Shown: positions 17,980-30,169 of the stretch, piece after piece
Layout of the letters: every line of letters starts with the position of its first letter
How positions within the stretch are numbered: the stretch's first letter is position 1
Source of the DNA: an uncultured Curvibacter sp.
GTDB taxonomy: Bacteria > Pseudomonadota > Gammaproteobacteria > Burkholderiales > Burkholderiaceae_C
Direction of reading: 5' to 3'
DNA length: 58,183 bases
Assembly: GCA_903834975.1 (NCBI GenBank)
Contig: CAILKX010000063.1
Location: 1 to 58,183, forward strand
The notes under the pieces: generated by a model
Databases searched by the model: none
What the model was told of the DNA's origin: nothing
Seen by the model: only the letters and a program-made list of their open reading frames with translations
Program-made: the position numbers and the translations under genes

Positions 17980-19305
17980 ATGAATATCAAACCTCTTTTG
18001 ACTGGGCTCGCTCTCTCGTCCGCCTTGTTGTCCACCTTGCCCCTTTGGGCCCAAGGACTGAAGACCGACAGCCCCTCGACCGCGGTGGATTACATCGCCG
18101 CTGTCGTCAATTCTGAACCGGTCACCGACAGCGAAGTTCGGGCCCGCATGGCCAGGGTTTTGCAGCAAATCAAACAACAAGGCAACGCAACGCCACCCGC
18201 TACCGAAATTCGCAAGCAAGTCCTGGAGCGTTTGATCAGCGAAAAGGCGCAGTTACAAGAAGCCAAAGAAAACGGCATCAAGATCGAAGACGGGGCCATC
18301 ACCCAGGCGGAAGAAAATGTGGCACGCCAAAACCGCATGACCTTGACGGAGTTTCGTGAACGCTTGCGCCAAGAAGGGTTGTCAACGTCTCAACTGCGCG
18401 CCGATCTGCGTGACCAATTGATGATGACCCGCCTGCGCGAGCGGGAAGTCGAGCCCCGCGTCAAAATTACCGACTGGGACATTGATAACTTTTTGAAAGA
18501 ACAGCAACGCCAAGCCAGCGTAGGGCCTTTGGAATTGAACTTGGGTCAAATTTTGGTGGTGGTGCCTGAATCCGCCAACGCTGAAGAGGTCACCCGACTG
18601 GAAGCCAAAGCCAAGCAATTGGTCGAGAAGGTCAAGGCCGGTGGCGATTTAGAGGCCTTGGCCCAACAAGCCAACACCGCCTCCGACAAAGTGCTGGGCG
18701 GTGTGATGGGGCTTCGCAGTTCAGAGCGCTACCCCGAGTTGTTTGTCACCAGCGTGCGCCCCCTCAGTGTTGGCGGCGTCGCTGGACCGGTTCGGTCTGG
18801 GGCCGGCTTCCACATTTTGAAATTAATCGAGAAACAAGACCCCAATGGCCTGCCCGAAACCGTCACCCAAAGCCATGCCCGCCATATTTTGTTGCGCACC
18901 AGTGCCAAATTGAGCGAAGCCGACGCCATCAACCAACTCAATGACTTTCGCCGTCGCTTGAATGCCCAGCAAACCAATTTTGCTGATCTGGCCAAAGAAT
19001 TTTCACAAGACGGCAGCGCCCCCGCGGGCGGCGATTTGGGTTGGGCCAACCCAGGACAATTTGTGCCTGAATTCGAAGAAGCCATGAACGCCTTGGCGCC
19101 GAACGACATCAGCCGCCCCACTGTGACGCGCTTTGGTGTCCACCTGATTCAACTGATCGAGCGCCGTGAGGCGCCCTTGAGCGAGCGCGACCGGCGTGAA
19201 ATTGCCCGCTATGCGCTCAAAGAAAAGAAAACCGCCGAGCTTTACACCACCTATTTGCAAGACCTGCGCGACCGCGCCTACGTCGAATTGCGCGACGCCC
19301 CATGA
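17980..19305 (+). CDS. surA: Periplasmic chaperone and peptidyl-prolyl isomerase SurA
   Basis: 441 residues. It escorts outer-membrane proteins, LptD among them, through the periplasm. The start at ATG 17980 gives a classic signal peptide ([18 protein letters not shown], cleavage after WAQ); a longer open frame upstream overlaps lptD and is not used. Then follow the SurA N-domain ([18 protein letters not shown]) and two parvulin domains, the second with [11 protein letters not shown] and [16 protein letters not shown]. The stop overlaps the rsmA start by 4 bp. Confidence 0.95.
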   Translation: MNIKPLLTGLALSSALLSTLPLWAQGLKTDSPSTAVDYIAAVVNSEPVTDSEVRARMARVLQQIKQQGNATPPATEIRKQVLERLISEKAQLQEAKENGIKIEDGAITQAEENVARQNRMTLTEFRERLRQEGLSTSQLRADLRDQLMMTRLREREVEPRVKITDWDIDNFLKEQQRQASVGPLELNLGQILVVVPESANAEEVTRLEAKAKQLVEKVKAGGDLEALAQQANTASDKVLGGVMGLRSSERYPELFVTSVRPLSVGGVAGPVRSGAGFHILKLIEKQDPNGLPETVTQSHARHILLRTSAKLSEADAINQLNDFRRRLNAQQTNFADLAKEFSQDGSAPAGGDLGWANPGQFVPEFEEAMNALAPNDISRPTVTRFGVHLIQLIERREAPLSERDRREIARYALKEKKTAELYTTYLQDLRDRAYVELRDAP

Positions 19306-20096
19306 AGCACCGCGCTCGCAAACGGTTTGGGCAGCATTTCCTGTCCGATGCTGGTGTGATTGATGAAATTGTTAGAGCAATAGCGCCCCAACCGCAGCAA
19401 GTCATGGTGGAAATCGGTCCGGGTTTGGCCGCCCTGACCCAGCCCTTGGTCGAGCGCTTGGGCCACTTGACCGTGATTGAGCTGGACCGCGATTTGGCGC
19501 GTCAACTGCGTGAACATCCCCAGCTGAACGTGGTCGAGTCCGATGTCCTCAAAGTGGATTTTGTGGCCTTGGCCGAGTCGTTGGGCCTCGCACCTGAACA
19601 GCCAGCGCAACTGAGGGTGGTGGGCAATTTGCCCTACAACATTTCCAGTCCGATTTTGTTTCACTTGCTGGAGCAAGCCCACGTCATTCAAGACCAACAC
19701 TTCATGTTGCAAAAAGAAGTGGTTGAGCGCATGGTCGCCTCGCCTTCCACATCGGCGTATGGGCGCTTGAGCGTGATGTTGCAATGGCGCTATGCGATGG
19801 AAAACATGCTCGTGGTCGGTCCGGAATGCTTTGACCCACCGCCAAGGGTCGACAGCGCGGTGGTGCGTATGGTGCCGCTGGCCACCCCGCCTGAATTGGC
19901 CTTACCGGTATTGTCAGAGTTGGTTCAAGTGGCGTTCAGCCAAAGGCGCAAGCTTTTGCGCCATACCTTGGGGCAGTGGATCAGCACCCGAGAAATCGAC
20001 ACGCCGTTTGACACCCAGCGCCGGGCTGAAGAGGTGCCGGTTGCCGAGTACGTGGCCTTGGCACAGGCCGCCGCTGCATCGACAGCGGTCGCCTGA
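19302..20096 (+). CDS. rsmA: 16S rRNA (adenine(1518)-N6/adenine(1519)-N6)-dimethyltransferase
   Basis: 264 residues. RsmA/KsgA dimethylates A1518 and A1519 late in 30S assembly. Seen are the N-terminal [14 protein letters not shown] motif [11 protein letters not shown] and catalytic NLPYNISSP. Its ATGA overlap with surA indicates translational coupling; the lptD-surA-rsmA series is a known proteobacterial arrangement. No clear terminator follows: 20106-20157 can fold GGCGCTC with GAGCGCC but lacks a T-run. Confidence 0.96.
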   Translation: MKHRARKRFGQHFLSDAGVIDEIVRAIAPQPQQVMVEIGPGLAALTQPLVERLGHLTVIELDRDLARQLREHPQLNVVESDVLKVDFVALAESLGLAPEQPAQLRVVGNLPYNISSPILFHLLEQAHVIQDQHFMLQKEVVERMVASPSTSAYGRLSVMLQWRYAMENMLVVGPECFDPPPRVDSAVVRMVPLATPPELALPVLSELVQVAFSQRRKLLRHTLGQWISTREIDTPFDTQRRAEEVPVAEYVALAQAAAASTAVA

Positions 20097-20373
20097 TCGG
20101 CTCAAGGCGCTCCCTAGCAGGAACCTAGCAGGGAGTAGGGAGTCAGGAGAGCGCCAAGGCCGCTGAGGCTTTAAGCGGCTGAGAGCCAATAAGCCGAATT
20201 AAAAGGGCTGCTCATGCGCAGCGCCATGGGCGACACATCGACGAGTTTGTCGGTGGGCATTTTGTCGCCTTCAGGGGTCAGATCCAGCCCCAACCCGAGT
20301 CCGTGCCCGGTGGAAGTGACTGGGACTTCAGCCTCATTCGCCCGTTCTGCTTGGCTATTTTGCGCAGAACGGG
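20097..20373. other. Intergenic stretch between rsmA and the barstar gene; no gene assigned
   Basis: 277 nt with two inverted repeats (20159-20179 and 20340-20374). A minus-strand frame 20171-20422 (83 codons, overlapping the barstar 3' end) reads smoothly only in its last ~45 codons (GDKMPTDKLVDVSPMALRMS), where third positions are GC-rich. It has no recognisable family and no good ribosome binding site. It could be a decayed gene end or chance. On the plus strand I see nothing convincing. Confidence 0.4.
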
Positions 20374-20374
20374 C
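20340..20374 (-). repeat. 11-bp inverted repeat at the barstar stop codon
   Basis: GCCCGTTCTGC (20340-20350) is the exact complement of GCAGAACGGGC (20364-20374) with a 13-nt loop. The stem begins within the TAG stop of the minus-strand barstar gene. No T-run follows on either strand, so it is a stable 3' hairpin, not a standard terminator. It may protect or stop the barstar mRNA. Confidence 0.75.
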
Positions 20375-20775
20375 TACAGAAAAGAATAGAAGCATCTGAA
20401 GGGTATTTTTCGATCCCCCCAAAAGTCCGCGGCATCCCGAAAAACATCCAACAACTGCTCGCGCGCTTCTTTGTCGAATTTCGCGTGGGCAGGAATTTGC
20501 TCCAAGACCACCACAAAACCAGGCTGGGCACCAGACTTGTATAGGGGGTCGGTCAAAGAATCCGACAGCGAGTCAAAGTTCTTGCCCGACTGAACGGGAA
20601 AGGTGAACTGGGCTGCGATCATGTCCAGAACGTCTTGTTTGGACTGGGCTTGTGCCAAGTTGGCATACAAAAAATGGTGCGCCAAATCTTGGGCAGCATT
20701 TTGTAAGTCAGGCACACGAAAGGCCCGAATCGATTGAACGATATTGGGTCGAACGTTACGAAGTGGCAATTCCAT
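20374..20775 (-). CDS. Barstar-like ribonuclease inhibitor
   Basis: 133 residues. The central NFDSLSDSLTDPLYK and the C-terminal EQLLDVFRDAADFWGDRKIPFRCFY fit the barstar fold, in which an acidic helix following a (N/K)FD-LxD motif plugs the active site of a barnase-type RNase. Barstar inhibits its cognate guanyl-specific RNase by tight binding in the cytosol. No partner RNase gene is visible on either side, which is unusual since the two are often adjacent. The ATG at 20773-20775 has only a weak purine stretch upstream. Flanking DNA is unusually rich in inverted repeats. Identification rests on motif pattern only. Confidence 0.75.
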   Translation of the reverse strand: MELPLRNVRPNIVQSIRAFRVPDLQNAAQDLAHHFLYANLAQAQSKQDVLDMIAAQFTFPVQSGKNFDSLSDSLTDPLYKSGAQPGFVVVLEQIPAHAKFDKEAREQLLDVFRDAADFWGDRKIPFRCFYSFL

Positions 20776-20854
20776 CTCCGCGTCTCTTTCTCATGGGTCT
20801 CAAAAAGTAGCCGCCTCCGTCATCAGAAGCGGCCCGTCAAGGCTGGTTGTTAAG

Positions 20855-20911
20855 CAGGGTTTTACCTAGCGTTTTTACCCAAATGACTTGGGAAATCTGG
20901 GGTAAACCCTG
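20855..20911. repeat. Nested inverted repeats upstream of the barstar gene
   Basis: Outer arms CAGGGTTTTACC (20855-20866) and GGTAAACCCTG (20901-20911) pair apart from one bulged base. Inside them CCCAA (20878-20882) pairs with TTGGG (20888-20892). The element lies between the maeB terminator and the barstar start, followed at 20918-20934 by GAGCTGCTATTTTGA, a sequence that resembles intergenic repeats I recall from Comamonadaceae genomes. Confidence 0.6.
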
Positions 20912-20945
20912 ATAAAACGAGCTGCTATTTTGACCGGTATCGTCC

Positions 20946-20975
20946 AAAAAGGCAAGGGGTATTTCGCCCCTTGCC
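20946..20975 (-). terminator. Rho-independent terminator of maeB
   Basis: On the minus strand GGCAAGGGG pairs with CCCCTTGCC around a short loop and is followed by five T. It lies 21 nt past the maeB stop, separating it from the barstar gene downstream, which therefore needs its own promoter. Confidence 0.9.
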
Positions 20976-20995
20976 GTTAATTAGGGCGCCCGTTT

Positions 20996-23311
20996 TCAGC
21001 GCAGTGCGTTGGCATCCGCGACCGTCAAGGCGGTCATGTTGACGATCCGGCGCACCGTCGAAGTGGCCGTCAAGATGTGCACCGGTTGAGCGGCGCCCAG
21101 CAACACCGGACCCACCGCGATGTTGCCGCCGGCCGCCGTTTTGAGCAGGTTGTAGGCAATGTTGGCGGCGTCAATGTTGGGCAACACCAGCAAGTTGGCA
21201 CTGCCCTTCAAGGTGCTGTTTGGCATGATTTGGGCCAAATTGGCGGGATCCAGGGCCGCGTCGCCGTGCATTTCGCCGTCGACTTCCAGCCAAGGCGCTT
21301 GGGCTTTTAACAAGGCCAAGGTTTGGCGCATTTTGACCGCGCTTGGTTGGTCGCTGCTGCCAAAACTGGAGTGCGACAGCAGGGCCACACGAGGGGTAAT
21401 ACCAAAGCGGCGCATTTCTTCCGCCGCCATCAGGGTGATTTCAGTGAGTTGTTCGGCCGTGGGGTCGTAATTCACATGCGTATCGACCAAAAACACCTGG
21501 TGGTTGGGCAGCAGCAAGCCGTTCATGCAGGCAAAGGTGTTGACGCCAGCGCGCTTGCCAATTACTTGCTCGATGTAATGCAGGTGCATATTGGTCTGGC
21601 CCCATGTGCCCGCAATCAAACCATCCACGTCGCCTTTGTGCAGCAGCATGGCGCCGATCAAGGTCAGCCGGCGGCGCATTTCGATTTTGGCGAACTGGAC
21701 CGTCACGCCTTTGCGCGAGGTCATGTTGTGGTAAGTCTGCCAAAAATCGCGGTAGCGGTCGTCTTGCTCCACATTGACCACGTCGTAATCGACACCCGCG
21801 TTCAAGCGCAGGCCAAATTTGGCGATGCGTTCGGCAATCACCTCAGGTCGTCCGATCAAGGTGGGGCGGGCCAACCCTTCGTCGACCACGATTTGCGCAG
21901 CACGCAACACGCGCTCCTCTTCGCCCTCGGCGTAAGCCACGCGCTTTTTGGTGGCGCGCTTGGCCGCCGTAAAGATCGGCTTCATGATGGAGCCCGAGGC
22001 ATAGACAAAAGCCTGTAGCTTTTGGCGGTAAGCCTCCATGTCCGTGATGGGGCGGGTCGCCACGCCGCTGTCGGCGGCGGCCTTGGCCACGGCCGGTGCG
22101 ATCATCATCATCAAGCGCGGGTCAAACGGCTTGGGAATCAGGTACTCGGGCCCAAAGCTAAGGGGTTCGCCAACGTAGGCGGCCGCCACGACTTCGCTTT
22201 GCTCCGCCTGGGCCAACTCCGCAATGGCATGGACGGCGGCAATTTCCATTTCAACCGTGATGGTCGAAGCCCCCGCGTCCAAAGCCCCCCGAAAAATATA
22301 GGGGAAACACAAAACGTTGTTGACTTGGTTCGGGTAGTCGGTGCGGCCCGTGGCCATGATGATGTCACCCCGGACGCTCTTGGCGTCTTCGGGCGTGATC
22401 TCGGGGTTCGGATTGGCCAAGGCCATGATCAAGGGATTCGGCGCCATCTTGGCGACCATGGCGGGCTTCAAAACGCCACCGGCGGATAGACCCAAGAAAA
22501 TGTCAGCGCCCTCGATGATGTCGCTCAAGGTACGGGCGGTGGTTTTTTGGGCGAATTGGGCCTTGTCTTCGTCCATCAGCTCGGTGCGGCCTTCATAGAC
22601 CACGCCGGCCAAGTCGGTCACAAAAATGTTTTCGCGGGGCATGCCGAGCTTGAGCAACAAGCCCAAGCAAGCCAAAGCGGCCGCGCCTGCCCCCGAGGTG
22701 ACGAGTTTGACATTTTTGATGTCTTTGCCGACCACTTTCAGGCCATTCAAAATGGCGGCGCCGACGACGATCGCGGTCCCGTGTTGGTCGTCATGGAAGA
22801 CCGGTATCTTCATGCGCTCGCGCAACTTGCGCTCGACGTAAAAACAATCGGGCGCCTTGATGTCTTCCAAGTTGATGCCGCCGAATGTTGGCTCCAAAGA
22901 GGCAATGATGTCGACCAATTTATCCAAATCTTGGCGTTCGTCAATTTCAAGGTCGAACACATCGATGCCGGCGAATTTTTTGAACAAAACCGCCTTGCCT
23001 TCCATCACGGGCTTGGAGGCCAAGGGGCCAATATTGCCCAGGCCCAGCACCGCCGTGCCGTTGGTGATGACGGCGACCAAATTGCCGCGGCTGGTGTAGC
23101 GAAAAGCCGCATTCGGGTCTTTGACGATTTCCTCGCAAGGCGCCGCCACGCCAGGTGAATAAGCCAGCGCCAAATCGTGTTGGTTGACCAGCTGCTTGGT
23201 GGCTGAAATTGCGATTTTGCCCGGGGTGGGAAACTCGTGGTATTCCAAGGCGGCGCGGCGGGTTTGGGCTGCGCGCTCAGCGGACTGGGGGGGGTTGTTG
23301 TTTTGGGTCAT
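20996..23311 (-). CDS. maeB: NADP-dependent malic enzyme with C-terminal phosphotransacetylase-like domain
   Basis: 771 residues. It oxidatively decarboxylates malate to pyruvate, making NADPH. The N-terminal malic domain ([34 protein letters not shown]) covers about 430 residues and is followed by a PTA-like domain ([22 protein letters not shown] onward) that usually lacks transferase activity and serves in acetyl-CoA regulation. I choose ATG 23309-23311 because AGGAG lies 7 nt upstream and the family begins with this short Asn/Gln-rich leader; the longer open frame adds 17 residues. It has its own terminator at 20946. Confidence 0.95.
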   Translation of the reverse strand: MTQNNNPPQSAERAAQTRRAALEYHEFPTPGKIAISATKQLVNQHDLALAYSPGVAAPCEEIVKDPNAAFRYTSRGNLVAVITNGTAVLGLGNIGPLASKPVMEGKAVLFKKFAGIDVFDLEIDERQDLDKLVDIIASLEPTFGGINLEDIKAPDCFYVERKLRERMKIPVFHDDQHGTAIVVGAAILNGLKVVGKDIKNVKLVTSGAGAAALACLGLLLKLGMPRENIFVTDLAGVVYEGRTELMDEDKAQFAQKTTARTLSDIIEGADIFLGLSAGGVLKPAMVAKMAPNPLIMALANPNPEITPEDAKSVRGDIIMATGRTDYPNQVNNVLCFPYIFRGALDAGASTITVEMEIAAVHAIAELAQAEQSEVVAAAYVGEPLSFGPEYLIPKPFDPRLMMMIAPAVAKAAADSGVATRPITDMEAYRQKLQAFVYASGSIMKPIFTAAKRATKKRVAYAEGEEERVLRAAQIVVDEGLARPTLIGRPEVIAERIAKFGLRLNAGVDYDVVNVEQDDRYRDFWQTYHNMTSRKGVTVQFAKIEMRRRLTLIGAMLLHKGDVDGLIAGTWGQTNMHLHYIEQVIGKRAGVNTFACMNGLLLPNHQVFLVDTHVNYDPTAEQLTEITLMAAEEMRRFGITPRVALLSHSSFGSSDQPSAVKMRQTLALLKAQAPWLEVDGEMHGDAALDPANLAQIMPNSTLKGSANLLVLPNIDAANIAYNLLKTAAGGNIAVGPVLLGAAQPVHILTATSTVRRIVNMTALTVADANALR

Positions 23312-23395
23312 GTCGCTACTCCTGCGGCGGATTGTAGGCCTGCCGTCAGGAATCACTTGCACCCAAAAGTTAAAACTGAATTGCCCCGTTCAGCT

Positions 23396-24835
23396 TCAGG
23401 CCCGCATCAAGGCTTCAATTTCGCTGGCGACCACGGGCACGTCACGCGAAATTAACTCACACCCTGTGGCCGTGACGATGGCGTCGTCTTCGATCCGAAT
23501 CCCAATGTCGTGGAATTGCTCGGGCACCCCAGGGGCAGGACGAATGTAAAGCCCGGGCTCGAGGGTCAACACCATGCCGGGCCGCAAAAGGCGGCTGGGG
23601 CGCTGCGTGATGGTCTCGCCGGACAGCGGGTCTTTGCGCACACTGACCAAGCTGGGATCGTTCAGCTCTGAGGGCTCGACGTAGCTGCCGCAGTCGTGCA
23701 CGTCCATGCCGAGCCAGTGGCCGGTGCGGTGCATGTAGAACTGAAAATAGGCGCGGCTGTCGATCACGTCTTGAACGCTGCCAACTTTGTTTTTGTCGAG
23801 CAGGCCCAAATCCAATAAGCCTTGCGACAAAACAGCCACCGTGGCTTCATGGGGGTCGGTAAATCGGGCCCCCGCTTTGGTGGCGGCGACGGCCGCTTCT
23901 TGCGAGGCCAAGACCAAATCGTAAACCGCGCGCTGCGGTCCTGTGAATCGGCCATTCGCTGGAAAGGTGCGGGTGATGTCGCTCGCGTAGCCATCCAGCT
24001 CACAACCCGCGTCGATCAAAACCAAGTCGCCGTCATGGATGGGCGCTGCATCGGCGCGGTAATGCAAGACGCAAGCATTGGCGCCCCCTGCCACGATGGA
24101 GCTGTAAGCGGGGTACTGCGAACCGTGGATTCTGAACTCATGGAGCAGTTCTGCATCCAGATGGTATTCCCGCAAATCTTGGCCGGCGCGCAAGCGGGCC
24201 GCACTGGCTTGCATGGCACGGACATGGGCCTTGGCGCTGATCTGAGCGGCCCGCCGCATGGTGTCTTGCTCATGGGCATCCTTGATCAAGCGCATCTCGT
24301 CCAGAATGCTGCACAGGTCCAATTGCTTTTCTGGGCACAGCGCGCCGTAACGCACGCGCTCACGCACCTTGTTCAGCCAACCCGCCACACGGGATTCCAA
24401 GCCTTGGTGGATGGCAAAGGGGTAAAAAACCGCCTCGCGGTTTTCCAGCATCTTGGGCAATTCCGTGTCCAAGGACCCCATGGGATGGGCGGCATCAACG
24501 CCCAAAAAAGCCGGTGCTGCTTGGGGCCCTAAACGAAAACCGTCCCAAATTTCACGCTCGGTGTCCTTGGGCTGGCACCAAAGCGTGCTGCGACCGTCAC
24601 CGGTGATGACCAAGCAGGCATGCGGTTCGGTGAAACCGGTCAGGTAATAAAAATAACTGTCTGCTCGAAACAAAAAGTCGCTGTCCCGGTTGCGCTGGCG
24701 CTCCAGCGCGGTGGGAATGATGGCCAGTCCACGGGGGCCCAGCGCCCGGGCCACAGCAGCGCGGCGCTGGGCATAAAGATTGGCGCTCAGAACGGGGGTT
24801 TTGATGGGGGTTTGGGTGGCGTTTTCGGTGGTCAT
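23396..24835 (-). CDS. pepP: Xaa-Pro aminopeptidase P
   Basis: 479 residues, pita-bread metallopeptidase that removes an N-terminal residue before proline. The N-terminal domain starts near YAQRRAAVARALG. The metal ligands are the Asp of LIDAGCELDGYASDITRTFP, the His of GHWLGMDVHD, and the Glu of LTLEPGLYI and IRIEDD. It lies between murU and maeB on the minus strand; the 125-nt gap to murU has a TTGGTCTC motif repeated, of unknown meaning. Confidence 0.94.
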   Translation of the reverse strand: MTTENATQTPIKTPVLSANLYAQRRAAVARALGPRGLAIIPTALERQRNRDSDFLFRADSYFYYLTGFTEPHACLVITGDGRSTLWCQPKDTEREIWDGFRLGPQAAPAFLGVDAAHPMGSLDTELPKMLENREAVFYPFAIHQGLESRVAGWLNKVRERVRYGALCPEKQLDLCSILDEMRLIKDAHEQDTMRRAAQISAKAHVRAMQASAARLRAGQDLREYHLDAELLHEFRIHGSQYPAYSSIVAGGANACVLHYRADAAPIHDGDLVLIDAGCELDGYASDITRTFPANGRFTGPQRAVYDLVLASQEAAVAATKAGARFTDPHEATVAVLSQGLLDLGLLDKNKVGSVQDVIDSRAYFQFYMHRTGHWLGMDVHDCGSYVEPSELNDPSLVSVRKDPLSGETITQRPSRLLRPGMVLTLEPGLYIRPAPGVPEQFHDIGIRIEDDAIVTATGCELISRDVPVVASEIEALMRA

Positions 24836-24960
24836 GTGAGCGGTCTTGTGTGGTCTCTCGTTGGTCTCGCGTTGGTCTCTAAAGTCTGCGACCTATTTTG
24901 AATGAGAAATGGTCTGAAGGCGGTGTTGTCGGTGGTAGCCCATGCAAATTCAAGGGTTTT

Positions 24961-25779
24961 TTAAGGGCCTTGATTCAACTCGGCCAAGCGTTCGGGGGTG
25001 CCCACGTCGGTCCAAGGCCCTTCGTAGAGCGTTGCACCAACACGGCCCCCTTCGATTGCCCGTCTCAGCAGCGGTGCCAATGCCGCCCGAACGCCTTGTG
25101 GGTTGCCCCAAGGAATGTCGCAGTGAGGCGCTTCAAAAAAAGCCCGTCTGTACAAGCCCAAGGTGCTGTAGGTGTAGCGTGGGGCCCCCTCGTCCATGAC
25201 CACGCGCCCGACGCCAGGCCCAACACCACGCCCTTGTGGGCCGTTTTGAAAGCCGAAATCCCCCTGGGGGTTGTGCGCCGGATTCGGTACCAACCAAACA
25301 TGGGCCCAGTCTTCTGAGGCCAAAAAAGCCTGGGCCTGGGCCGCCTCAAATGCAAATTGCGGTAGGTAAACATCCCCAGCCACCAACCAAAAAGCACCTT
25401 CGCCTCCGTCGCCTGAGTTGCCGGAATCTTGGCTCTCGCCCTGACTGAAAGTCTTCAGTAAACGGGGCAAGGCCCGTACGATGCCGCCGGCGGTTTCCAA
25501 AGCGCCGCCGAAATCGGCTTGCTCGTCGGAATACTCAAGGGGCATCGCTGCGGAATCGGGGGCTCCCCAGGCCGTGCCAAAGGCGGCTTGAATTTGCCCC
25601 CCTAACCAGGCCGTGTTGATCATGGTTTTCGGGCAACCCGCTCGGGCCAAGGCCTCCAAATGCCATTGCAACAAAGGTTTGCCCCGCACTTTCAGCAGGG
25701 GCTTTGGCATGGCGTCGGTCAGAGGCCGCATGCGCTCGCCGCGCCCTGCGGCCAACACCAAGGCGGGTAAATTTTTCAT
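24961..25779 (-). CDS. murU: N-acetylmuramate alpha-1-phosphate uridylyltransferase, MurU-like
   Basis: 272 residues, sugar-1-phosphate nucleotidyltransferase. The signature LVLAAGRGERMRPLTDAMPKP lies at the N-terminus, the metal Asp in VAGDVYLPQF, and GPWTDVGTPERL near the end. MurU makes UDP-MurNAc from recycled MurNAc-1-P, bypassing fosfomycin-sensitive MurA. The start at ATG 25777-25779 fits the family; the longer frame to 25884 reads through the promoter region. An extra Gly/Ser/Asp-rich loop (~15 residues) follows TFSQ. Its expected partner amgK is about 9 kb away rather than adjacent. Confidence 0.85.
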   Translation of the reverse strand: MKNLPALVLAAGRGERMRPLTDAMPKPLLKVRGKPLLQWHLEALARAGCPKTMINTAWLGGQIQAAFGTAWGAPDSAAMPLEYSDEQADFGGALETAGGIVRALPRLLKTFSQGESQDSGNSGDGGEGAFWLVAGDVYLPQFAFEAAQAQAFLASEDWAHVWLVPNPAHNPQGDFGFQNGPQGRGVGPGVGRVVMDEGAPRYTYSTLGLYRRAFFEAPHCDIPWGNPQGVRAALAPLLRRAIEGGRVGATLYEGPWTDVGTPERLAELNQGP

Positions 25780-25847
25780 CAGCAAAACACACCTTGCATC
25801 ATTTATTTCGACATCCCTTGCGCTGCACTTGGACGTTTGACTAAAGA

Positions 25848-25880
25848 CCAAATTTGGGCCAAATTTGAGCCAAATTACGG
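25848..25880. promoter_or_regulatory. Palindrome and 11-bp phased repeats between murU and tkt
   Basis: Three consecutive 11-bp units begin CCAAATT (25848, 25859, 25870). The first two together make AAATTTGGgCCAAATTT (25850-25866), a perfect 17-bp palindrome around one central base. The site lies 68 nt from the murU start and 138 nt from the tkt start, so it is a good candidate operator for one or both; the regulator is unknown. Confidence 0.6.
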
Positions 25881-25987
25881 CCAAGAATACCGCGAAGTGC
25901 CACCCCAGTCGTCAGCTCTGTGGCAGCCAAGGCGCTAAAATCGTGGGCTTATCTGCTCAATTCAGCCTCACCTTGGAGATCTCCCGA

Positions 25988-28024
<2,037 letters not shown>

Positions 28025-28037
28025 TTTTTAAACTTAG

Positions 28038-29048
<1,011 letters not shown>

Positions 29049-29079
29049 GCTTCAGCAAAGCTGACTCTTCGCTGACTCT

Positions 29080-29556
29080 TTAATGGTGGTGGCCATGCTC
29101 GCCGTGCACATGGCGGTGAGCAATTTCTTCGGGGCTGGCAGCGCGAACGGCCACCACGTTCAAAGCAAACACCAAATCCAAACCGGCCCAAGGGTGGTTG
29201 CCATCCAAATGCACTTCGGGGCCCTTGATCTTCATCACGGTGTAAACCTGCGGTTCGCCCTTTTCGTCGGGTCCTTGCAAGGTGCCACCGACCTTGATGC
29301 CGGGCGGGAATTCGGTTTTGGGGATGACCCGGACCAGACTTTCGTCACGCGCGCCAAAGGCGTCTTCCGCCTTCAGTGACAGCACCACTTTTTCACCGGG
29401 CGCTTTGCCCTGCAAAGCGGCTTCGATTTTGGGCAAGGTGTTGTCATAGCCACCGTGCAAATAAACCATCGGGTCTTTGCTGTCGTCCAGCACTTTGCCT
29501 TGTGCGGTGGTGACCTTGAAGGTCAGGGTGACGGCCGTGTCTTTGTCAATGTTCAT
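29080..29556 (-). CDS. SlyD-like FKBP-type peptidyl-prolyl isomerase with His-rich C-terminus
   Basis: 158 residues. The FKBP fold with an IF-domain insertion is shown by TLTFKVTTAQGKVLDDS, GGYDNTLPKIEAALQGKAPGE and DAFGARDESLVRVI. HLDGNHPWAGLDLVFALNV is characteristic of SlyD/FkpB-type proteins. The tail HRHVHGEHGHHH could bind nickel or zinc. It acts as a cytosolic prolyl isomerase and chaperone. I use ATG 29554-29556; a TTG 12 nt upstream has no ribosome binding site. Upstream lies a three-copy 15-bp repeat. Confidence 0.87.
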   Translation of the reverse strand: MNIDKDTAVTLTFKVTTAQGKVLDDSKDPMVYLHGGYDNTLPKIEAALQGKAPGEKVVLSLKAEDAFGARDESLVRVIPKTEFPPGIKVGGTLQGPDEKGEPQVYTVMKIKGPEVHLDGNHPWAGLDLVFALNVVAVRAASPEEIAHRHVHGEHGHHH

Positions 29557-29610
29557 CTCTGGGTCCAACAGGGGGTGGTTTTTGGGGTTTCACAAATTAA
29601 GCGTCTAATT

Positions 29611-29651
29611 GTCGCTCAGTGTTTTGTCGTGCAGTGATTTGTCGTGCAGTG
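29611..29651. repeat. Three 15-bp direct repeats between recX and the SlyD-like gene
   Basis: GTCGCTCAGTG (29611), GTCGTGCAGTG (29626) and GTCGTGCAGTG (29641) stand at exact 15-bp intervals, with 4-nt variable linkers. They lie 55-95 nt upstream of the minus-strand SlyD-like start, in the position of a promoter or operator. Confidence 0.7.
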
Positions 29652-29662
29652 TGGGTGCCTAA

Positions 29663-30169
29663 TTAAGGTCCCTGTTCAAGATCAGGTTCAGGTTTTGATT
29701 CAGGGTCTGGGGCCGGCTCTACCCGCCCGCTGACCACCCGGCGCACCACGTCGCTCGAAAAGCCCCGCGTCAACAAAAACCGTGTTTGCTTCGCGCGTGC
29801 GGCCAAGTCGGGCGACACGCCTTCAAAGCGGCGCTGCCAAAGCGCATGGGCCCGTGCCAATTCTGTGTCTTTCAAATGGGCCAGGGCCGTTTCTACCGCG
29901 TCGGCGGCCTCGCCACTCAAACCCTTGGCTTGCAACTCTTGACGCACCCGCGAGGCGCCCCAACGGGCTGCACGGCGGTAGACAACCGAGTCAATGACGC
30001 GCTGGGCATCAATGAAACCCTTGGCCTCCAACTCGTCGAGCACTTGGTCCAACTCCCCAGGCGTCTCCTCATGGGATTTGAGTTTTTGCGCCAACTCCAA
30101 GCGCGAATGTTCGCGCGCCGAGAGGTAGCGCAAGGCCCTGCCTTTGAGCGAGATTTTTTCAAAACCCAT
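29663..30169 (-). CDS. recX: Regulatory protein RecX
   Basis: 168 residues. Small helical repeat protein that binds RecA filaments and limits their activity. The N-terminal LKGRALRYLSAREHSRLELAQKL and the middle GFIDAQRVIDSVVYRRA are typical, as are the tri-helical repeats. The C-terminal ~18 residues are acidic and Pro-rich (EPAPDPESKPEPDLEQGP). It lies 78 nt downstream of recA on the same strand, the usual arrangement, so it probably shares SOS control. Confidence 0.9.
   Translation of the reverse strand: MGFEKISLKGRALRYLSAREHSRLELAQKLKSHEETPGELDQVLDELEAKGFIDAQRVIDSVVYRRAARWGASRVRQELQAKGLSGEAADAVETALAHLKDTELARAHALWQRRFEGVSPDLAARAKQTRFLLTRGFSSDVVRRVVSGRVEPAPDPESKPEPDLEQGP

Noticed and set aside
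24840-24885. TTGGTCTC repeats between pepP and murU
   Set aside because: Three loose copies without fixed spacing; no hairpin or operator symmetry.
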